A stretch of 41,032 nt of DNA, taken from Gammaproteobacteria bacterium. Lineage in GTDB: Bacteria; Pseudomonadota; Gammaproteobacteria; Arenicellales; Poriferihabitantaceae. Numbering within the stretch: position 1 is the first letter of the stretch; every line of letters starts with the position of its first letter. The DNA is taken from contig VYFG01000104.1 in the NCBI GenBank assembly GCA_009842505.1, positions 1 to 41,032 on the forward strand, given 5' to 3'. Below are positions 16,138-24,842 of the stretch, piece after piece. Made by a program: the position numbers and the translations under genes. The notes under the pieces are model-generated. The model ran no database searches and was not told the origin of the DNA. It was given only the letters and a program-made list of their open reading frames with translations.

Positions 16138-17043
16138 ATGAGAACTCCGCCGCTGGGCAGCCTGAAAACTTTCCGCGCCGCTGCCAATTCGCTGTCCTTC
16201 ACCCGTGCCGCAGAGGAGTTGCACGTGACCCAGGCTGCAGTCAGCCACCAGATCAAGTCCCTCGAAGAGACCCTCGGCGTCCGCCTGTTCGAGCGTGGCA
16301 ACCGGAGTCTCGCGCTGACCGAGGCCGGTACCCGTCTCCTGCCCTACGTGGACCAGATGTTCCAGTTGCTGGAGCAGGGCCTGCGTCAGCTCCGCCGGGG
16401 CGCCAATGACTCCACGCTCACCGTATCCCTGCTGCCGTCTTTCGCTTCGCGATGGCTGGTGCCACGGCTGGGACTGTTCCTGAAGGCGCATCCGGAGGTG
16501 GACTTCCGGCTCGCACCGTCCAGGGAAATGACCGACTTCCGGACCGAGGACATCGATCTCGCCATCCGCTACGGTCCCGGCAGCTATCCCGGGCTCACCA
16601 GCATCTTCCTCATGGACGAGGAGATTTTTCCGGTGTGCAGCCCCGCCGTCATGCACGGGCAGAACGCTTTGCATACCCCCGGCGATCTGAAACATCACGT
16701 CCTGATTCATGATGAGGGACACAGCGACTGGCGCAAGTGGCTGGCGGCGGCGGGCGTTCACGATGTTGAACCGGACAAGGGGCCGGTTTACACGGATTCG
16801 GCCATGGCGGTTCAGTCAGCCATGGAGGGGGACGGGGTCGCGTTGGGCCGCAGCCGGCTGGTGCGGGACGACATTGCCAGGGGGCGGCTGGTGGTGCCGT
16901 TCGGGATATCCCAACCCTCGGGGTTTTCCTATTTCATTGTCTACCCGCAGGACCGGCGCCCAACGGACGCCATGGCCGCGTTCGTGGCGTGGGTGCAACA
17001 GCAGGTTGTGGAAGACGACGCCAAGTTCGGGGATACTCGCTAG
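16138..17043 (+). CDS. LysR-family regulator, GcvA-like subgroup
   Basis: A 301-residue LysR-type transcription factor: winged helix-turn-helix in the first 60 residues (LKTFRAAANSLSFTRAAEELHVTQ, AVSHQIKSLEETLGVRLF) and a type 2 periplasmic-binding-like effector domain after about residue 90. The PPLGSLKTF start and the segments DIDLAIRYGPG and FPVCSPAV mark the GcvA-like subgroup, members of which control glycine cleavage, beta-lactamase and aminophosphonate genes. The frame is open to a TTG at 16081, but the ATG at 16138 gives the normal family N-terminus. It is divergent from DUF1127-tmpA-tmpB and is the likely regulator of that unit; this is inferred from position only. Confidence 0.88.
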   Translation: MRTPPLGSLKTFRAAANSLSFTRAAEELHVTQAAVSHQIKSLEETLGVRLFERGNRSLALTEAGTRLLPYVDQMFQLLEQGLRQLRRGANDSTLTVSLLPSFASRWLVPRLGLFLKAHPEVDFRLAPSREMTDFRTEDIDLAIRYGPGSYPGLTSIFLMDEEIFPVCSPAVMHGQNALHTPGDLKHHVLIHDEGHSDWRKWLAAAGVHDVEPDKGPVYTDSAMAVQSAMEGDGVALGRSRLVRDDIARGRLVVPFGISQPSGFSYFIVYPQDRRPTDAMAAFVAWVQQQVVEDDAKFGDTR

Positions 17044-17154
17044 ATGCCTGGAATTGCCAAATCCATGAACCAGCGTTCGAGAGCCGATGCCCGGCCCCGC
17101 CCCGCAGGTCCGGATAGCGCCGGCTACCACGCGTTCGGCCGGATCATGGGGTTT

Positions 17155-17186
17155 GATTGCTCCCGGGGTGGTCACCCGGGGCAATC
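17155..17186 (+). other. Strong GC-rich stem-loop between lysR and the 4Fe-4S gene
   Basis: GATTGC pairs with GCAATC (17155-17160 with 17181-17186) and CCCGGG with CCCGGG inside (17162-17167 with 17175-17180), with one bulged T and a short loop. There is no T-run. It may end the lysR transcript or lie in the leader of the 4Fe-4S gene, whose GTG start is 28 nt downstream. Confidence 0.55.
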
Positions 17187-17213
17187 GCTCCCGGACCGGC
17201 ATGGGATGCGGCC

Positions 17214-17921
17214 GTGAAATACTCCGACCTAGCCGGGGACGCCGGAAGGCACGGCCTGGTCCTGCGGGGCGGTTTCACACCGAGGCGCGAAGACAGTGTG
17301 CCGGCGGTGCGCATCGGAGTGCCCGCGAAAACACTGGTACTGCTCGGCAATGCCGGGTCGTCGATGTGGCAGTCGTTCGCGGATTCTCCGGAATTCGCCG
17401 ACGGGGCGGAAGATCCCCTGAACCGTTGGAGCGAACGCATCGGCAATGCCCTTGCATCGCGGTGGGACGGAAAGGCGCTGTTCCCCTTCGGCGGCCCCCC
17501 CTACCACCCGTTCATCCGCTGGGCGCGGAAGGCGGAGGGACTGAAGGAGTCGGCGCTTGGTATGCTGATACATCCGGAGTACGGACTGTGGCATGCCTAC
17601 CGGTTCGCCGTGGCACTGCCGGTGGACGTGGCAGGGATCGGAGTGGACCCGACGGTTCGGCATGCCTGCGATCATTGCCGGGACCGACCCTGTCTGCAGG
17701 TCTGTCCGGTGGGGGCATTTGATGGCACGCGCTATGATGTCGAGTCCTGTTTCCGCTATCTGGAGGCAAACCCCGGATCGCCCTGCCGCAAGGCCTGCCG
17801 GGCACGGAATGCCTGCCCCGAGGGCACGGACTTCCGGTACGAGACTGACCATGCGGCGTTTCACATGGAAAAGTTCTACCGCACCCTGTCGCGGCGCGGT
17901 GTGACTGATCCCCGGATTTAG
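17214..17921 (+). CDS. 4Fe-4S ferredoxin-type protein related to QueG
   Basis: A 235-residue protein whose second half carries a 4Fe-4S motif, CDHCRDRPCLQVCPVGAF, and a further cysteine group in CRKACRARNACPEG, resembling the ferredoxin part of epoxyqueuosine reductase. The N-terminal half (KTLVLLGNAGSSMWQSF, FPFGGPPYHPF) resembles the substrate domain of a family often annotated simply as ferredoxin. No full cobalamin-binding QueG domain is evident, and the protein is shorter than QueG (about 350). The GTG at 17214 is preferred over the upstream TTG at 17157, because the latter lies inside the stem-loop and would add low-complexity Pro/Gly sequence. Function unknown; probably a small-molecule redox enzyme. 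Confidence 0.65.
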   Translation: MKYSDLAGDAGRHGLVLRGGFTPRREDSVPAVRIGVPAKTLVLLGNAGSSMWQSFADSPEFADGAEDPLNRWSERIGNALASRWDGKALFPFGGPPYHPFIRWARKAEGLKESALGMLIHPEYGLWHAYRFAVALPVDVAGIGVDPTVRHACDHCRDRPCLQVCPVGAFDGTRYDVESCFRYLEANPGSPCRKACRARNACPEGTDFRYETDHAAFHMEKFYRTLSRRGVTDPRI

Positions 17922-18014
17922 CAGGCGGGACAACAACGCCGAAAGTGCCGCGAACAGAATACGGCACACGCGCCCGATTCCATTAGAATTCGCGTCTTTC
18001 CCCGGCGTTCTCCC

Positions 18015-20033
18015 ATGACCTACCAGCTTGGAATCGATACCGGCGGTACCTATACCGACGCGGTGGTGGTGAACGAAGATCGGCAGGTTGTCGCCAAGAA
18101 CAAGAGCCTGACCACCGCCTATGACCTGACCGTGGGCATCGGCAATGCGATCTCGAGCCTGCCCGAGGAGTTGCTGGCATCGGTGAACCTGGTCTCACTG
18201 TCCACCACGTTGTCCACCAATTCCGTGGTGGAGGGCCGGGGTGCTCCGGTATCGGTACTGCTGCCGGGATACAACGAGTCCCAGGTTCTGAAGAGCGGCA
18301 TCTACGATATTCTCGACCGGGACCTGGTGAACCTGCTCGAGGGAGGGCATGACGCGATGGGGGTCGAGCAGGTAGCCCTGGACCTGGCGCGGGCCCGGGA
18401 GGTCATCCTGTCCCAGGCGGAAAAGGTGTCCGCCTTCGCCGTGTCCTCGATGTTCGGAACTCGCAACACCGCCCACGAAATCGCCCTCAGGGACATGATC
18501 ATCGAACTCACGGGCAAACCGGTGGCGTGCGGGCACGAGCTTGCCTCCTCCCTGGGGGCACCCCGCCGGGCGCTGACTGCGGCACTCAACGCGCGCATGA
18601 TTCTCCATATCCAGCGCCTGATCAACTCGGTGGAGGAGATACTTGAACGCAGGTCGATCCATGCGCCCCTGATGATCGTCAAGGGAGACGGTTCCCTGGT
18701 GAATGCCCGGACCGCCCTGTTGCAACCGGTGGCCACGGTGCTGTCCGGCCCGGCTGCCAGCGTGATCGGCGCCTGTGCCCTGAGCGGGCTCAGGGACGGC
18801 ATCGTGGTGGATATCGGCGGCACCACCACGGACATCGCCATCGTGACCGACGGCCAGCCGGAGCTCTGTGAGGACGGCGCCCGGATCGGCGACTGGCAGC
18901 CCATGGTGGAGGCGCTGCGGGTCTTTTCCATCGGCCTTGGCGGCGACAGCGAGGTTCGGTTCCGTAACGGGCTTGCCATCTCCCAGCGGCGGGTGGTGCC
19001 CATGAGCCTTCTGGCGCATGAACATCCCGAGGTGATTTCCCGGCTCGAACGGCAATGGGCCGCGGCGCCGAATCCGCGCAACAACCGTTTCGCCTTGCGC
19101 CTGCAGCACAACGAAGTGCTGGTCGGACAACTGGGCGAAGCGGAGACGGTCGCCTGGGAATTGCTCCAGGAGGGACCGGTGGATATCGATGCGCTGGCGG
19201 ACCGCAACCGCGGAATCATGCGTGCAATTGCCCGCCTGGAGCGTTTGGGTCTTGCGATCTACAGCGGTTTCACCCCATCGGACGCAACCCACGTTCTCGG
19301 GATGAGCGACCACTGGAACCGATACGCGGCAGAGCTTGCTGCCCGGATCTGGGCCCGGCAGATGCGCCATCTGTACGGTTGCGGCAACTGGACCGCCGGC
19401 GATCCGGTCGGGCCGAGCCGGCAGGTATTCGATCTCGTGGTACGGGAGATCAGCGAGAAACTGATCGAGGCGGGTCTCAACCAGCATGGCAGGCTGGTGG
19501 ATTCCAGGTCCCGCGGCCTGACCCGGCTGTTGGCGGACATCGTCCTGTTGCAGGATGAAGCGAAGCAGGTGAAACCGCTGTTTGAACTGAATTTTGCCCA
19601 GAATTATCCCATCATCGCGGTGGGGGGGCCGGCGGCCGACTACTTCCCCGAGGTGGCACGAACGCTCGACGTGAAGCTGGAACTGCCCGAGCATGCGGAC
19701 ACCGCCAATGCAATCGGTGCGGTCCTCGGTGCAGTGGTGCAGATGGCCCACATCACGGTGACACAGCCGGAATTCGGCATCTACCTGCTGTTTCACCGTG
19801 ACCAGCCGCTGCGCTTCGACAGTCTCGAAGCGGCCCTGTCCAGGGCAAGGGATCTTGCCCTGATGGAGGCTGAAAACCTGGCGCGGTCCGCGGGCGCCGA
19901 TGTCGTGGAAACCCGGATACGAGAGGACGCGAATCACGTGCGGCATGACATCGACGGCGAGTTCTTCGTCAGTTCCACGGTGACGGCCATCGCTACCGGG
20001 CGCCCCGGCAACAAAGGGACAGGGGCCAAGTAG
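18015..20033 (+). CDS. Hydantoinase/oxoprolinase family protein (HyuA), solitary
   Basis: A 672-residue HyuA-type ATP-dependent hydrolase subunit with an actin-like ATPase fold. The N-terminal domain has the phosphate loop GIDTGGTYTDAVVV (6-19) and the central domain GIVVDIGGTTTDIAIV (about 261-276), the two hallmark ATP-binding segments. In classical N-methylhydantoinase, 5-oxoprolinase and acetone carboxylase this subunit works with a HyuB partner, but no HyuB-like gene is next to it or anywhere in the window. The flanking gene to the right is a quinone oxidoreductase. Such stand-alone HyuA-like proteins are common and mostly uncharacterised, so the substrate is unknown. Confidence 0.82.
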   Translation: MTYQLGIDTGGTYTDAVVVNEDRQVVAKNKSLTTAYDLTVGIGNAISSLPEELLASVNLVSLSTTLSTNSVVEGRGAPVSVLLPGYNESQVLKSGIYDILDRDLVNLLEGGHDAMGVEQVALDLARAREVILSQAEKVSAFAVSSMFGTRNTAHEIALRDMIIELTGKPVACGHELASSLGAPRRALTAALNARMILHIQRLINSVEEILERRSIHAPLMIVKGDGSLVNARTALLQPVATVLSGPAASVIGACALSGLRDGIVVDIGGTTTDIAIVTDGQPELCEDGARIGDWQPMVEALRVFSIGLGGDSEVRFRNGLAISQRRVVPMSLLAHEHPEVISRLERQWAAAPNPRNNRFALRLQHNEVLVGQLGEAETVAWELLQEGPVDIDALADRNRGIMRAIARLERLGLAIYSGFTPSDATHVLGMSDHWNRYAAELAARIWARQMRHLYGCGNWTAGDPVGPSRQVFDLVVREISEKLIEAGLNQHGRLVDSRSRGLTRLLADIVLLQDEAKQVKPLFELNFAQNYPIIAVGGPAADYFPEVARTLDVKLELPEHADTANAIGAVLGAVVQMAHITVTQPEFGIYLLFHRDQPLRFDSLEAALSRARDLALMEAENLARSAGADVVETRIREDANHVRHDIDGEFFVSSTVTAIATGRPGNKGTGAK

Positions 20034-20119
20034 CAGACAGGGTTCCGGTCTGGCAAAGGTCGGATGTTTGGTCTATGCTGGGCCGGGTTTACCGATCACC
20101 TGAACAGGGGTAATTCATC

Positions 20120-21094
20120 ATGGCATATGCGATTCGCGCCGTCCGACCTGGGGGCAGCGAAGTCCTGGAACGGGTTGATTTCGAACCGGAAGCGCCCGGA
20201 ACCGGCGAGATCCGGGTCCGTCACGGTGCCATCGGGGTCAATTTCATCGACATTTACATCCGTACCGGCTCGTATCCCTGGCCGGTGAAGGAAAATCTGG
20301 TGCTTGGCTGTGAAGCCGCCGGGGTGGTAGATGCAGTCGGGGACGGCGTCGCCGGGTTCGCCGAGGGTGACCGGGTTGCCTATGTTCTGGCCAACGGCGC
20401 CTACAGCACCCACCGGAATATCAACGTTTCCCATGTGGTTCACCTGCCGGACCACATCGATGATCGTACCGCCGCCGCCTGCATGCTGAAAGGCCTCACC
20501 TGCTACTACCTGCTGCACGACAGTTTCAGGGTGGAAGCGGGACACAAGGTGCTGTTTCATGCCGCCGCCGGCGGCGTGGGACTGATCGCCGGCCAGTGGC
20601 TGGCAGCCAAGGGTGCGACCGCCATCGGCACGGCAGGCAGCGACAGCAAGTGCGAGCTTGCGCTCGGCAACGGGTACACCGACGTGATCAACTACAACAC
20701 CGGCGATTTCGTGGCCGGCGTGCGGTCCATTACGGAAGGCGGGATGGCGGATGTGGTATACGATTCCGTGGGTGCGGGCACCTGGCCGGGATCACGGGAC
20801 TGTCTCAGGCGGCACGGTACCCTGGTGGCCTTCGGCCAGTCCTCGGGCCCGGTGGAGGGGTTCGGTTTCGCTGACCTCGCGGTGGGGTCACTGCACCTGA
20901 CCCGACCCACCCTGTTTCATTTCGTCTCGGACCGCGGTTGGCTGGAGAGCGCCTCGGCGGCGCTGTTCGACATGATCGGTAGCGGGCGCATCCAGATCAC
21001 CGTCAACCAGACGTATCCGCTTGCGGAGGCCGGCAGGGCTCACGAGGCCCTGGAGGGGCGGGAAACCACGGGCTGTACCCTGCTGCTTCCCTGA
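20120..21094 (+). CDS. qor: NADPH:quinone oxidoreductase
   Basis: A 324-residue zeta-crystallin-type member of the medium-chain dehydrogenase family that reduces quinones using NADPH. Visible features are GVNFIDIYIRTGSYP in the catalytic domain, the DRVAY segment, and the nucleotide-binding AAAGGVGLIAGQWLAAKGA around residues 148-166, followed by GSDSKCELA. The catalytic zinc cysteines of alcohol dehydrogenases are absent, as expected. A GGGG site precedes the ATG. It stands 86 bp after hyuA and may be cotranscribed. Confidence 0.88.
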   Translation: MAYAIRAVRPGGSEVLERVDFEPEAPGTGEIRVRHGAIGVNFIDIYIRTGSYPWPVKENLVLGCEAAGVVDAVGDGVAGFAEGDRVAYVLANGAYSTHRNINVSHVVHLPDHIDDRTAAACMLKGLTCYYLLHDSFRVEAGHKVLFHAAAGGVGLIAGQWLAAKGATAIGTAGSDSKCELALGNGYTDVINYNTGDFVAGVRSITEGGMADVVYDSVGAGTWPGSRDCLRRHGTLVAFGQSSGPVEGFGFADLAVGSLHLTRPTLFHFVSDRGWLESASAALFDMIGSGRIQITVNQTYPLAEAGRAHEALEGRETTGCTLLLP

Positions 21095-21133
21095 ACCCTG
21101 GCGGGTCGGCGGGAAAACCGCCGCATCCAGGGG

Positions 21134-21730
21134 TCAGGCGGCGAGCGCCCGGTCGAGGAATTCCAGCCGGTCTTGGCCCCAGAATATCTCGCCGTCCACG
21201 ACGTAGGTAGGCGATCCGAACACGTCGGCGGTATGTGCCTCGGCGGTCACCGCAGTGAACTGTTCGCCCAGGGAATCCGTTTCGGCCGTGGCCAGGAGTC
21301 CGGCGCCGTCCAGCCCGCACCGGTCGGCGAGCGCCACCAGGGTGCCGGGATCGGCGATGTTCTCCTCCCCGGCCCATACTGCGGTCAGCACGGCGTCGCT
21401 GAGTGTTCCGGCGTCAAGGTCCAGATTGCCCGCCGCCAGCACCATCCTTGATGCCAGCGCGGCGTCGGCGGGAAAGTGGGCAGGCTGGAGGTTCATCGGG
21501 ACGCCGAGAAATGACGACCAGCGTTTCAGTTCGTCCATGCGGTACCGCAGGCGTGCGGGATGCCGTTTCGGCAGCGGTGTGCCGCCCATGTCCAGGAAGG
21601 TGGACATGACATCGATGGGCTTGTAGTTCACCGTTGCGCCATGACGCCCGACGATCTCATTGAACCGCCCGATGGCGAGATAGCTCCAAGGTGATATCAC
21701 GAAGTGATAATAGTCGATGGTTTTGGGCAT
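21134..21730 (-). CDS. DsbA-fold 2-hydroxychromene-2-carboxylate isomerase family protein
   Basis: A 198-residue kappa-class glutathione transferase/HCCA isomerase-type protein with thioredoxin (DsbA) fold. It starts with IDYYHFVISPWSYLAI, where the Ser in SPWSYL is the expected glutathione-activating residue, and ends with VFGSPTYVVDGEIFWGQDRLEFLDRAL, the conserved C-terminal half of the fold. Named members isomerise 2-hydroxychromene-2-carboxylate in naphthalene breakdown, but no other aromatic-degradation genes are nearby, so a general glutathione-dependent isomerase is more likely. It converges with qor. Confidence 0.85.
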   Translation of the reverse strand: MPKTIDYYHFVISPWSYLAIGRFNEIVGRHGATVNYKPIDVMSTFLDMGGTPLPKRHPARLRYRMDELKRWSSFLGVPMNLQPAHFPADAALASRMVLAAGNLDLDAGTLSDAVLTAVWAGEENIADPGTLVALADRCGLDGAGLLATAETDSLGEQFTAVTAEAHTADVFGSPTYVVDGEIFWGQDRLEFLDRALAA

Positions 21731-21867
21731 GGAGGGGCAAGGAAGGTTGAAAGATCGGGGCCGGATTGTACGCCATCCGGATGGCTTCTGGGGGTATCCC
21801 GGGCCGGTCCCCGCATTGAATTTTGAGCCGGTCTTGGGTTAAATGCGACCGGTTCCCCCGTACCGCC

Positions 21868-22569
21868 ATGCAGCCCACCAACCGCAAGAAACCGTCGCCG
21901 CTCGTCGAGATCCTGGTCAACGTGATCATCCCGGCGGTGATCCTGATGAAATTCAGCACTCCCGAGCGTCTGGGCACGGTGAACGCGCTCGTCCTGGCAC
22001 TGTCATTTCCGATCCTGTACGGCGGCTGGGACCTGGTCCGCAACCGCCACGTGAACTACATCGCCATCCTGGGGCTGGTGAGCGTTTTCCTCACCGGCGG
22101 CATCGGCCTTCTCAAGCTGGACGTCAAGTGGCTGGCGATCAAGGAGGCGCTGATCCCGGCCCTGATTGGGCTCGCCGTGGTGGTTACCGGTTTCACCCGC
22201 TCACCCCTGGTCAAGAAACTGATTTTCAATCCGCTGGTCATGGCGACGGAAAAGATCCAGCAAAAGCTGGACCATGAGCACAGCGCCGAACTCTTCGACA
22301 GGAAGCTCCGCTTCGCCAATCACTGCCTGGCCGGGACGTTCGCCTTTTCCGCGGTCATGAACTACGTCCTCGCGAAGGTCATCGTGACCAGCGAGACCGG
22401 CACCGTGGCGTTCAACGAGGAACTGGGCAAGATGACCTTTCTCAGCTATCCGATGATCGCCATTCCCTCCATGATCATGCTGTTTGGCATCATGTGGTAC
22501 GTGATCCGGACCATCAGGCGGCTGACCGGTCTCGAGCTCAGGGATATCTTTCACCGGGAGGACGGATAG
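21868..22569 (+). CDS. Six-helix inner-membrane protein, VC0807-like
   Basis: A 233-residue protein with about six hydrophobic segments, starting LVEILVNVIIPAVILMKF and ending near YPMIAIPSMIMLFGIMWYVI, with a short charged C-terminus (ELRDIFHRED). Layout and sequence (GGWDLVRNRHVNYIAILGLVS, LIFNPLVM, CLAGTFAFSAVMNYVLA) suggest the VC0807 family of conserved membrane proteins, whose role is unknown. The ATG at 21868 is preferred; the frame is open a little further upstream but adds no conserved sequence. The next gene starts 6 bp after its stop, suggesting an operon. Confidence 0.6.
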   Translation: MQPTNRKKPSPLVEILVNVIIPAVILMKFSTPERLGTVNALVLALSFPILYGGWDLVRNRHVNYIAILGLVSVFLTGGIGLLKLDVKWLAIKEALIPALIGLAVVVTGFTRSPLVKKLIFNPLVMATEKIQQKLDHEHSAELFDRKLRFANHCLAGTFAFSAVMNYVLAKVIVTSETGTVAFNEELGKMTFLSYPMIAIPSMIMLFGIMWYVIRTIRRLTGLELRDIFHREDG

Positions 22570-22575
22570 GGTTCC

Positions 22576-23184
22576 ATGATCTACCTGCTGCGACATGCGG
22601 AGACCCAATGGAACCATGAACTGCGCAAGCAGGGGCGGGACGATTCCCCGTTGACGCAGACCGGCCAATGGCAGGCCAGGACCTACGCCGCGGTTTTGCA
22701 GGACCTGATCCCGCATTCGGAGATCAGGCATGGGCGGGTGCTGTTGTATGCCAGCCCGCTTGGCAGGGCGCGGTCAACGGCGCAGTACCTGATCGATATC
22801 CTTGGCATTCCCGGGGAATGCGTGTACTGCGAACCGCGCCTGATCGAGTTCGACTACGGCGACTGGTCCGGGCTCACCAAGGATGAAATCGAGAGCCGCT
22901 ACCCCGGCGCGCTGGCGGCGCGGGAATACGACAAATGGAATTACACGGTACCGAACGGCGAATCCTACGCCGACGTGGAGACGAAGGTTGACCAGTGGAT
23001 GGACGAACTGCCCCGGGACAAGGTGGTGATCGTTGTGACCCACAATGTAGTCAGCAGGGTGATTCGCAGGCGGTTCCTCGACAAGCCCCGGACGGAGGCA
23101 GGGCGCCTGGAGCATCCCCAGCACCTGATATTCCGGTTGCACGACCGGTCCATCGACGAGATCGATATTCGGGCGCTTCAGTGA
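22576..23184 (+). CDS. Histidine phosphatase family protein
   Basis: A 202-residue phosphoglycerate-mutase-like phosphatase. The phospho-accepting His7 is in LLRHAETQWN, the supporting segments are LYASPLGRARSTAQYL and LIEFDYGDWSGLTKDEI, and the second catalytic His is in VVTHNVVSRVI. The family covers alpha-ribazole phosphatase, cofactor-dependent phosphoglycerate mutase and many broad phosphatases; with the EFDYGDWSGL core it is more like a small-molecule phosphatase than a glycolytic mutase. It follows the membrane protein gene by 6 bp. The next gene is convergent, 156 bp away. Confidence 0.85.
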   Translation: MIYLLRHAETQWNHELRKQGRDDSPLTQTGQWQARTYAAVLQDLIPHSEIRHGRVLLYASPLGRARSTAQYLIDILGIPGECVYCEPRLIEFDYGDWSGLTKDEIESRYPGALAAREYDKWNYTVPNGESYADVETKVDQWMDELPRDKVVIVVTHNVVSRVIRRRFLDKPRTEAGRLEHPQHLIFRLHDRSIDEIDIRALQ

Positions 23185-23340
23185 GGAGCGGGCGGATTCC
23201 CGCCGGTGTGCACTGGTCAGGATCAGTTCCGGGGCATCGTCTCCCGGCCCGCTCAAGGATTCCGGGATGGAACCCGGACCAGTTTCAACGTGACATGAGG
23301 CGATTCGGCAACGGCAATACTGGAATCTCTTGAGGAGCCA

Positions 23341-23844
23341 TCATGCGCCGGCATCATCTTCAATGAGCGCGCTTCCCCGGATGGATTGTTCCTCCAGGTT
23401 GTCCCCGGGGCCGGCCCGGTCCACGACGATGAAATCCCGTCTTTGCCCGGTCACGATCTGGAAATGGTGCCAGGTGTTGCGATAGAAATTCACGCCCTGG
23501 CGGCCGTTGGTCCGGAAAAGAACCAGATCCTCGGCGGACACGGTGTCTCCCTGCGATGCCACCAGTACGAGGAACGGATCCTGATCCAAGGGCAGGAAAG
23601 CCTGGCTTCCGACCGGGTGCCGCTCCATGACCTCCACCCTGTGCGGCAGCGGCAGCGGATCCGTGCGGAACACGTTGACAATGGGATGCCCGCCTTCGGC
23701 GCCGCAGTCAATGGTGAAGAGGTCGTGGTAGCGCGTGGTCAGCCCCCGGTTGATGGGAATCTTCCTGGCGCCCTCGAGTTCGATGACCTCGCCGAACGCC
23801 GAGAAGGCGCTGCGGGTCAGCGGCACCGGCTCCAGGATCCTCAT
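23341..23844 (-). CDS. allA: Ureidoglycolate lyase AllA
   Basis: AllA splits ureidoglycolate into glyoxylate and urea, the last step of allantoate breakdown. The 167-residue cupin-like protein starts MRILEPVPLTRSAFSAFGEVIE and contains RYHDLFTIDC, PHRVEVMERHPVGSQAFLP and NFYRNTWHHF, all family hallmarks, with the two adjacent histidines (WHH) in the active site. The frame is open upstream, but the ATG at 23844 is the correct start: it overlaps the allantoicase stop as ATGA and gives the normal length (E. coli 160). It is the last gene of the purine operon. Confidence 0.93.
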   Translation of the reverse strand: MRILEPVPLTRSAFSAFGEVIELEGARKIPINRGLTTRYHDLFTIDCGAEGGHPIVNVFRTDPLPLPHRVEVMERHPVGSQAFLPLDQDPFLVLVASQGDTVSAEDLVLFRTNGRQGVNFYRNTWHHFQIVTGQRRDFIVVDRAGPGDNLEEQSIRGSALIEDDAGA

Positions 23845-24842
23845 ATCGTATCCACGGTGCCGAACAGGCGCAGGCGGCTGATCCCGCCGTCCGGGAAAAT
23901 GTTCACGCGTACGTGGGAAATGGCGCCGATGTCCGTCACCGACTTTTCGAAGTGATGCACCTGGTCGGCCTCCAGCTTGGATGCCGGCAGCAGCACCTGC
24001 CAGTCCTCGCTCCGCCGGGGCAGGCTTGCCACCGTGGCGGCACGTACCATGGCCCCCCGGATCTCGCAACGATCCGGGTAGTTGCCCTTGAAATGGGCGG
24101 TGTCGATCTCGATCTGGTGAATGCGTCCCGGATGGGCCAGGGCGATGATGACCCAGTCATACCCGGGCTCCCTGCGTCTGCGGGTTTCCCAGCCGTCTCC
24201 CATGTTAAGCCCCCGCCCCGGGGCAAGCAGGTTGCGGATGTCGCCGAAATGCTGGTCGTTGCAGGTCAGCGCCACGCCGCCGTTCAGGGCCGCGGCCAGG
24301 TCCACCAGTTCATTCTCGCCGATGGCCGCCCAGTCCACCCTGGGTTCGGCATAAACCCGCAGCCGGGCGATGCCGCCGTCCGGGTAGATGGTGAGACGGA
24401 CATGGGTGAAGACGCCGGTGTGACTGATACCGAAGGCATGCTCGCTGTCACCCTGGAGGTCGTGCCGGGCGAGTATCTCCACCCACTGGTCGTTGTCGCC
24501 GGGCTCGCCGCTTTCGTGGTAACACGCTTCCACCGAGGCAGCGGGCGCATAGTTCCCGGTGAAATGGGTGGTCTGGATCTCGATGCCGTGAATCACCCCG
24601 GGCCGCGCCAGGCGGACGATGCACCAGTCGTTGCCCGGTCCGCGCTTGCGCCGTGATTCCCATCCGTCCATCCATTTGCCGTTGTCGTCGTACTTGCCTT
24701 CTTTCCATACCGGGGGCCTGTCTTTCAGCATGCGATGCATGGCCGCGAAGAAATCGTCGCTGCAGGCCACCGCCGCGGCCCCCAGGCGGGCGGAGCCAAG
24801 ATTGACCCAGTGCTGGGAGAAATCCGTCTTGTTGTCGTTCAT
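23841..24842 (-). CDS. alc: Allantoicase
   Basis: Allantoicase hydrolyses allantoate to ureidoglycolate and urea. The 333-residue protein is made of two repeated beta-sandwich domains: the first has GKWMDGWESRRKR and HGIEIQTTHFTGNY, the second GDGWETRRRREPGYDW and HQIEIDTAHFKGNYPD; each ends with a THVRLTIYPDGGIARLR-like or SHVRVNIFPDGGISRLR-like strand. This internal duplication is the family signature. The ATG at 24842 overlaps the puuE stop as ATGA, and the stop overlaps the allA start in the same way, so all three are translationally coupled. Confidence 0.95.
   Translation of the reverse strand: MNDNKTDFSQHWVNLGSARLGAAAVACSDDFFAAMHRMLKDRPPVWKEGKYDDNGKWMDGWESRRKRGPGNDWCIVRLARPGVIHGIEIQTTHFTGNYAPAASVEACYHESGEPGDNDQWVEILARHDLQGDSEHAFGISHTGVFTHVRLTIYPDGGIARLRVYAEPRVDWAAIGENELVDLAAALNGGVALTCNDQHFGDIRNLLAPGRGLNMGDGWETRRRREPGYDWVIIALAHPGRIHQIEIDTAHFKGNYPDRCEIRGAMVRAATVASLPRRSEDWQVLLPASKLEADQVHHFEKSVTDIGAISHVRVNIFPDGGISRLRLFGTVDTI

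Noticed and set aside
18195..19946. Long minus-strand open frame of 583 codons opposite hyuA
   Set aside because: It is antisense to a clear HyuA gene, is rich in His, Gly, Arg and Pro as expected from reading GC-rich codons backwards, and has no motif.
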